A stretch of DNA of 64,000 nt, from assembly GCA_002749535.1 (NCBI GenBank), contig MZZL01000409.1, positions 2,558,160 to 2,622,159 of the forward strand. The letters are read 5' to 3'. How positions within the stretch are numbered: position 1 is the first letter of the stretch; each line of letters begins with the position of its first letter. Made by a program: the position numbers and the translations under genes. Of this stretch, positions 60,002-64,000 are shown piece after piece. The notes under the pieces were generated by a model, which ran no database searches, was not told where the DNA came from, and saw only the letters and a program-made list of their open reading frames with translations. This stretch comes from Apophysomyces variabilis. Lineage: Eukaryota > Mucoromycota > Mucoromycetes > Mucorales > Mucoraceae.

Positions 60002-60013
60002 TTTTCCGTAGTG
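60002..60013 (-). repeat. CACTA right terminal inverted repeat
   Basis: TTTTCCGTAGTG, the exact reverse complement of 55322-55333, followed by the duplicated CTA at 60014-60016. The 130 bases inside it are AT-rich with repeated TCTAGA-like words, which may be subterminal transposase sites. Confidence 0.92.
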
Positions 60014-60016
60014 CTA

Positions 60017-60573
60017 CTTGTAACACTACCAAATGCCGTACTCCTTACGATGTCCTTTGTTCTTGTTTCCTTGGATGACAATATAGCCTCTGATGATATA
60101 TATGTCCATTTGCTTACCGTATGCTTAGATATGTCTGCCCTCCTCTGATATTCTTCACACTGCCTTGAGCATAATCCATAAAGAGGTAATACAATGTTTT
60201 CTTGCGATAAATCTTAGTTTGTCTACGGTCGAACTAAGCTTGTTCAAGTTGCATGGCTTCTGTGTCTTTTAACCTGCGATTTTTGGCTTGGAACCTCTAT
60301 ATTCTAATCCCGTTCTTGTCGTTTTGCCTTTTTAGTCACTTTTGCATAGAACTCTCTGTGTGGGACAAATGCATTAATGAACACGGTCTGTACAAAAAGG
60401 GTTCGGATTTCGTAGCGATTGGGTCACACCGTTGATGCCTAAAAATTAATGGTGCTACCCTGTTGTTTTTAATAAGTATGTACGTTACTGCATTATAAAC
60501 TAAGTTATCAAACAAATAAACTAGTAAAGAAAAGAAAAAATGAAACAAAATAAAGAAAAAGAATAATGCATTA
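60017..60573. other. Intergenic between transposon and scaffold gene
   Basis: 3' flank of the SH3-SAM-PH-CH gene. No gene or repeat is recognised; the 60-codon frame at 60253 has no support. Confidence 0.5.
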
Positions 60574-63500
60574 TCACAAAGCAATTACACCGTCCTCCAG
60601 TGCCCTAAGCTTTTCTTGTTCATGTTCTCCAAAGGTGCCACCGCTAGCCTTTTTGTTGTCTTGAGGTACGTTTAAAAAGTTATGAGACCATGCTCGGATG
60701 GTCTCCAACATCCCCATAATCTTGATTTCATTACCACCAAATACATCTATTATGCATGGAATAAATACATCCTACAGTTAGAACACCTAATGAATGTTGC
60801 TTTTTTAATTCTTTTACCTTTGATTGTATATCGACCGTCCACCTCAATCCCCTCTCTGCCCATAAACTTGAAGGCAGCGACAATGTTGTCCAACATACGC
60901 ATGCTGGCTGAACCCGATCGAGATGTATTTGGCCTACGGACCTCCTTACCGCTGAGATGTTCAAGGAGTTCGATCAAGACTTCTCCTGTGCGGAACTCCC
61001 CAAGATCGTTGATTTTTTGGTCCACAATATGGTTAACCCAATCCACATAATCTGACGCAGTCCAGTTGGCATGGGTATACTGACTTTCCTCTGTCAGACG
61101 ACGAAGACCGCCCGGTCGGTCAAGGACACCGCCGGCTCGCAGATCCTCTTCCTCATCCTCGTAATACGGGCTGCTGGATCTACCATAAAGCGGAGAGGAC
61201 GGCACTCGCTGATGGGTGCTATTGAACCCGGAGTCTTGTAATTGATCCTTTTTGTTTCTGTCTTCCGGTATTTCCACGGGGCTTTTGGGAATAGGAGAGG
61301 GTGATAGCTCATCCTCGGATAAGGTCAAGCGGGCAATTGGCTGTGGCTCTTCCTCCTCCTCATACGCATCGACTTCATCATCCTCTTCGTCCTCTACGGG
61401 AGAAACAGGTCGGGGATCAATTGGGGAAAGGCGAGATGTTTGCCGATGTTCTTTCTTATAGAGAATCATGGAGGGTGGTCGCGGTTTCATTCGCCGTGCC
61501 ATATCTAAAGTCACCGTAGGAATAGTGCTTGAGGATAGGACGGGAGCTAATATCCAAAGGCATGAGTTAAACAAACATACTTTCTGTCCACTGATTCACC
61601 TTTGTAGTCTCGGGAGATAGTTGCCTTCATTAAGGACTTTATCCACGCCTTCATGTCCATTTCATATTCTGTGTAGAAATAGAAAGTTCGTTCTCTTTCA
61701 TGTTGAGCCTTGAAGCAGTATTTGCCAGCGTAGATGCTGTCGTCGCTAATTATTCTGTAACCGCGGAGATTAATGATGCCTTTCATTCGGACATCCTAAG
61801 AAGTTTTTCACGGGAAGATGAGACATATTAGTATTAAGCATTTCGTCTCCAAATACCTTTGGACTTTTGAAATAAAACAGATTAGGGCCTTTGAGTACAA
61901 ACCAACGCTTGTTCCACGTTTTGTACTTGTCGCTCTGTTTGTGGAGCCATCCCTCCATATCTGGTGCTACATTAGCATCAACAAAACTGGCTCGTTGAGA
62001 AATGCTATCCACCGAGCATCTGGAGGCCACGGGTAAAATATTTTGTGGTTTTGATGTAGGTGTATAGGAGCCTCGCATGATATCGTAACGACCAACAGCC
62101 CTTTTTTTAACCAAAACAGAAGTCAGTTTATCGATCCATCTCATTGTGCTCAAATAATTCACATACTGCTTTATCTCATCATGATGTGTGCTGCCAGCGT
62201 CGACATACTAAAGAACAACAAGGAAGAAAAAAAAGCTTGTTTGTCAAATTTCTTTTAAATGGTTACAATCTTTTTATGTCTTACCGTTTTACGTTTTGGT
62301 GCAATGTCAGACGAAGGATGGGAATGTGAAGGATGACGAGCACCTATTGAAGTTGAACGTGTCCGTGAGGATTGCTTTAGAGTCTTTTCGTTGGCGTGCT
62401 TTTCTGTCAGGATAACAGAGTCAGTTGAATATGGGATGTCTTCTCGTTGGGATGGGTCGTATTCAATCGACGCGGAGTCGACGGAGCCATAATCATGAAC
62501 TTTATCCGTTTGCCGGGCTTGAGAAGTTGGAATAATGGATCCACGTTCGGAGACGGAGTGTTCATCATTCAAGGGGTATCGACTCGACTTTGGATGTTGG
62601 GAATGCCGATGCCTCCCGTCTTCCGGGGAGTGAGTACGACCATAAACGTGTTGCTGAGTGACAGTGGATAGAGATTCCTTAATGATATTTATTTTAAAAA
62701 AGGAGAAGCAGATGAAATTATTAGCGAATGTTACACCGGATAGTGTATGCATTTTACCTCGGCGCTGTTTATGCTCCGATTGTGATGTTGCCGAACCATG
62801 ACTTCTCGAAGGGCTTGGATTGCACTATGGATCTTGAATCGTTTTCCAAAGGTATTCACATCCAATTCCTTGAGTGAATCCAAAGTTAACTCAAGCAAGA
62901 TATCACCACTGATTTCTTGTGCTACAGAACATGTCTATGTTTCAGAATTTTGATGTCCTCTTTGTCATGCAAACGTGTCAGAGTTGTGTGTGACGTTTAC
63001 CTTTGAAATTGGCTGCGACGGTACCAAATCCCATAGCTTCCAACCAAATGGAAACTTGATCGACATCCCATTCTTCTGGAGAACGATGGCGCAAGTCAGA
63101 TAATGCAAGGGAGGCGATAATTTGTCGTTGTAAGTTTTTGCAGGCTGAGGAAGGAGCGTTGATCAACACTGGCCGCGTGGATGTTGGATGAGATTGGATA
63201 GAGCTAAGGGAGGACAACGAATTTGCACGAGGTAACTGCTCGCGCGATTTCTTTGTGGAGGTGGAGGTAGAAGGTGTAGGCAATTGAGGCGAAGGAGGTA
63301 AGATTGGCATTTTCGAGAGGCTATTTTCGAGCGAATCCATCTTTCTTTCCATGGTTGTGCCGTGCCACTGTGGTGAGGTATAGTTCATGGGAAAGAGTCC
63401 GACGTCGCCTCGAACATTACGGCCCTAATGAAACCAAAGGGAAGACGGGTACTATGAATCGTTTCCATCTTCCTTATGAAATTAGGGCTTCTCATTTGTT

Positions 63501-63634
63501 ACCTGCCACCAACCGTCACCGTAGCCCTCATCTTTCTCGAGTACAATCACCGGTTCACCGGCCGAGAATGAGATTTCGTCGTCGTTTTCAGCTTCAAAAT
63601 TATGAATGGCATAGACAGTCTCGGGGCCAGCCAT
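60574..63634 (-). CDS. SH3-SAM-PH-CH scaffold, Boi/Pob1-like polarity protein
   Basis: Eight exons (63503-63634, 63001-63424, 62758-62921, 62285-62677, 61857-62207, 61600-61795, 60818-61546, 60574-60746) with consistent phases encode about 853 residues. Order: an N-terminal SH3 domain (YAIHNFEAENDDEISF, DGWWQGRN, GLFPMNYT), a SAM domain (WDVDQVSIWLEAMGF, ISGDILLELTLDSLKEL), a Ser/Pro-rich linker, a PH domain (MEGWLHKQSDKYKTWNKRWF, MKAWIKSLM), a long acidic linker and a C-terminal calponin-homology domain (TASDYVDWVNHIVDQK, LIELLEHLSGKEV, DVFGGNEIKIMGMLETIRAW). SH3-SAM-PH is the layout of yeast Boi1/Boi2 and fission yeast Pob1, which link exocytosis, Cdc42 and formins at sites of growth. The added CH domain would suggest actin binding. 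One acceptor is ambiguous: AG at 62922-62923 or six bases later. Confidence 0.9.
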
Positions 63635-64000
63635 GAGACGCTGGTTGACATATAAAACAAGAGGGGAAAAAAGAGGATTAAATGAAGGGAAAAACGAGTG
63701 TAATAAGAAGAAAACGAGAAGAGACAGAGGGAAATAAAAGATAGTGTGAAAGCAGAAAAGGGAAGGGGAATTGGGTGTTTGCAGGGTCGAGGAAAGGAGC
63801 AGGTTTAAACAACAAACGGGAGCCCTATTTGGCACATTGCAATTTTTTTGGTTATGTGTACGCTCATATTTGGGACACCGCATTGGGGACAGCAACAAAG
63901 CTCATCCTTTTGTCGGGTATCAATTGGGTATTGAGTAAGAAAAACGTGATTGTACTCAAAAGGTAATATATCCTCACTAACACACACTCTGCTATAGATT
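63635..64000. promoter_or_regulatory. Promoter/5' UTR of scaffold gene
   Basis: Purine-rich on the + strand (so CT-rich on the coding strand) directly upstream of the start codon, resembling other promoters in the window. The window ends before any further gene. Confidence 0.5.

Larger units (their letters stand above)
55322..60013. mobile_element. Complete CACTA (EnSpm/CMC) DNA transposon
   Basis: A 4,692-bp element. The left end is CACTACGGAAAA at 55322-55333 and the right end its exact reverse complement at 60002-60013. Both sides are flanked by CTA (55319-55321 and 60014-60016), the 3-bp target duplication expected for CACTA elements. The resemblance of the ends continues weakly (an ATCT block at a similar distance). 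Inside are a Tnp2-type transposase gene (minus) and a second gene (plus) transcribed from a shared 398-bp region. Both frames are free of stops or frameshifts. The flanks join seamlessly without the element into ordinary intergenic sequence, which means the insertion did not obviously break a called gene. Mobility is inference; no second copy is present in the window. Confidence 0.93.

Overview
The window is nuclear DNA of a filamentous fungus, most likely an early-diverging lineage such as Mucoromycota (inference). The protein-coding genes are split by short GT-AG introns, mostly 40-90 nt, often with a CTAA-type branch site. Promoters are CT-rich. The gene set mixes typically fungal families (Zn2Cys6 regulators, a Boi/Pob1-like polarity scaffold) with families that are rare or missing in ascomycete yeasts (a DDX21/DDX50-type helicase with a GUCT domain, a DNAJC12-type J protein). 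There are no operons or bacterial features. I rebuilt exon structures by hand from reading frame, splice sites and phase.

Layout. 1-16.2 kb: a DNAJC12-like co-chaperone (-), two short Zn2Cys6 proteins (+), a nucleolar DEAD-box helicase (+), a stand-alone cytochrome b561 (+) and the NUS1 subunit of cis-prenyltransferase (+). 16.2-25.1 kb: a gene-poor, AT-rich block with one tRNA-Leu(AAG), diverged interspersed repeats and a decayed short-motif repeat. 25.1-39.4 kb: a Pgc1-like glycerophosphodiester phosphodiesterase (-), an unrecognised 100-residue protein (+) convergent with a plasma-membrane-type Ca2+-ATPase (-), a myosin regulatory light chain (+) and a roughly 20-exon NUP133 nucleoporin (-). 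40-54 kb: UPF1 (+), a Rab11-type GTPase (-), an unrecognised coiled-coil protein (+), an IRC3-like helicase (-), a ubiquitin-like/BAG co-chaperone (-) and a second cytochrome b561 (-). 55.3-60.0 kb: a complete CACTA (EnSpm) DNA transposon. 60.6-63.6 kb: an SH3-SAM-PH-calponin-homology scaffold (-).

Most of the window is ordinary housekeeping: RNA quality control and ribosome biogenesis (UPF1, DDX21-like), membrane traffic and polarity (Rab11, Boi-like scaffold, myosin light chain), Ca2+ and lipid metabolism (Ca2+-ATPase, NUS1, phosphodiesterase) and chaperoning (BAG protein, J protein). The strongest accessory feature is the 4,692-bp CACTA element. It has 12-bp identical terminal inverted repeats, a perfect 3-bp target duplication (CTA), an uninterrupted 908-residue Tnp2-type transposase and a divergently transcribed second gene for a basic 298-residue protein of unknown function. 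It looks intact and possibly recent. Other points of interest are a 14-nt microexon encoding the helicase P-loop, a Ser in the G3 box of the Rab11-like GTPase, a tRNA-Leu with a broken G53-C61 pair, and the added calponin-homology domain on the Boi-like scaffold.
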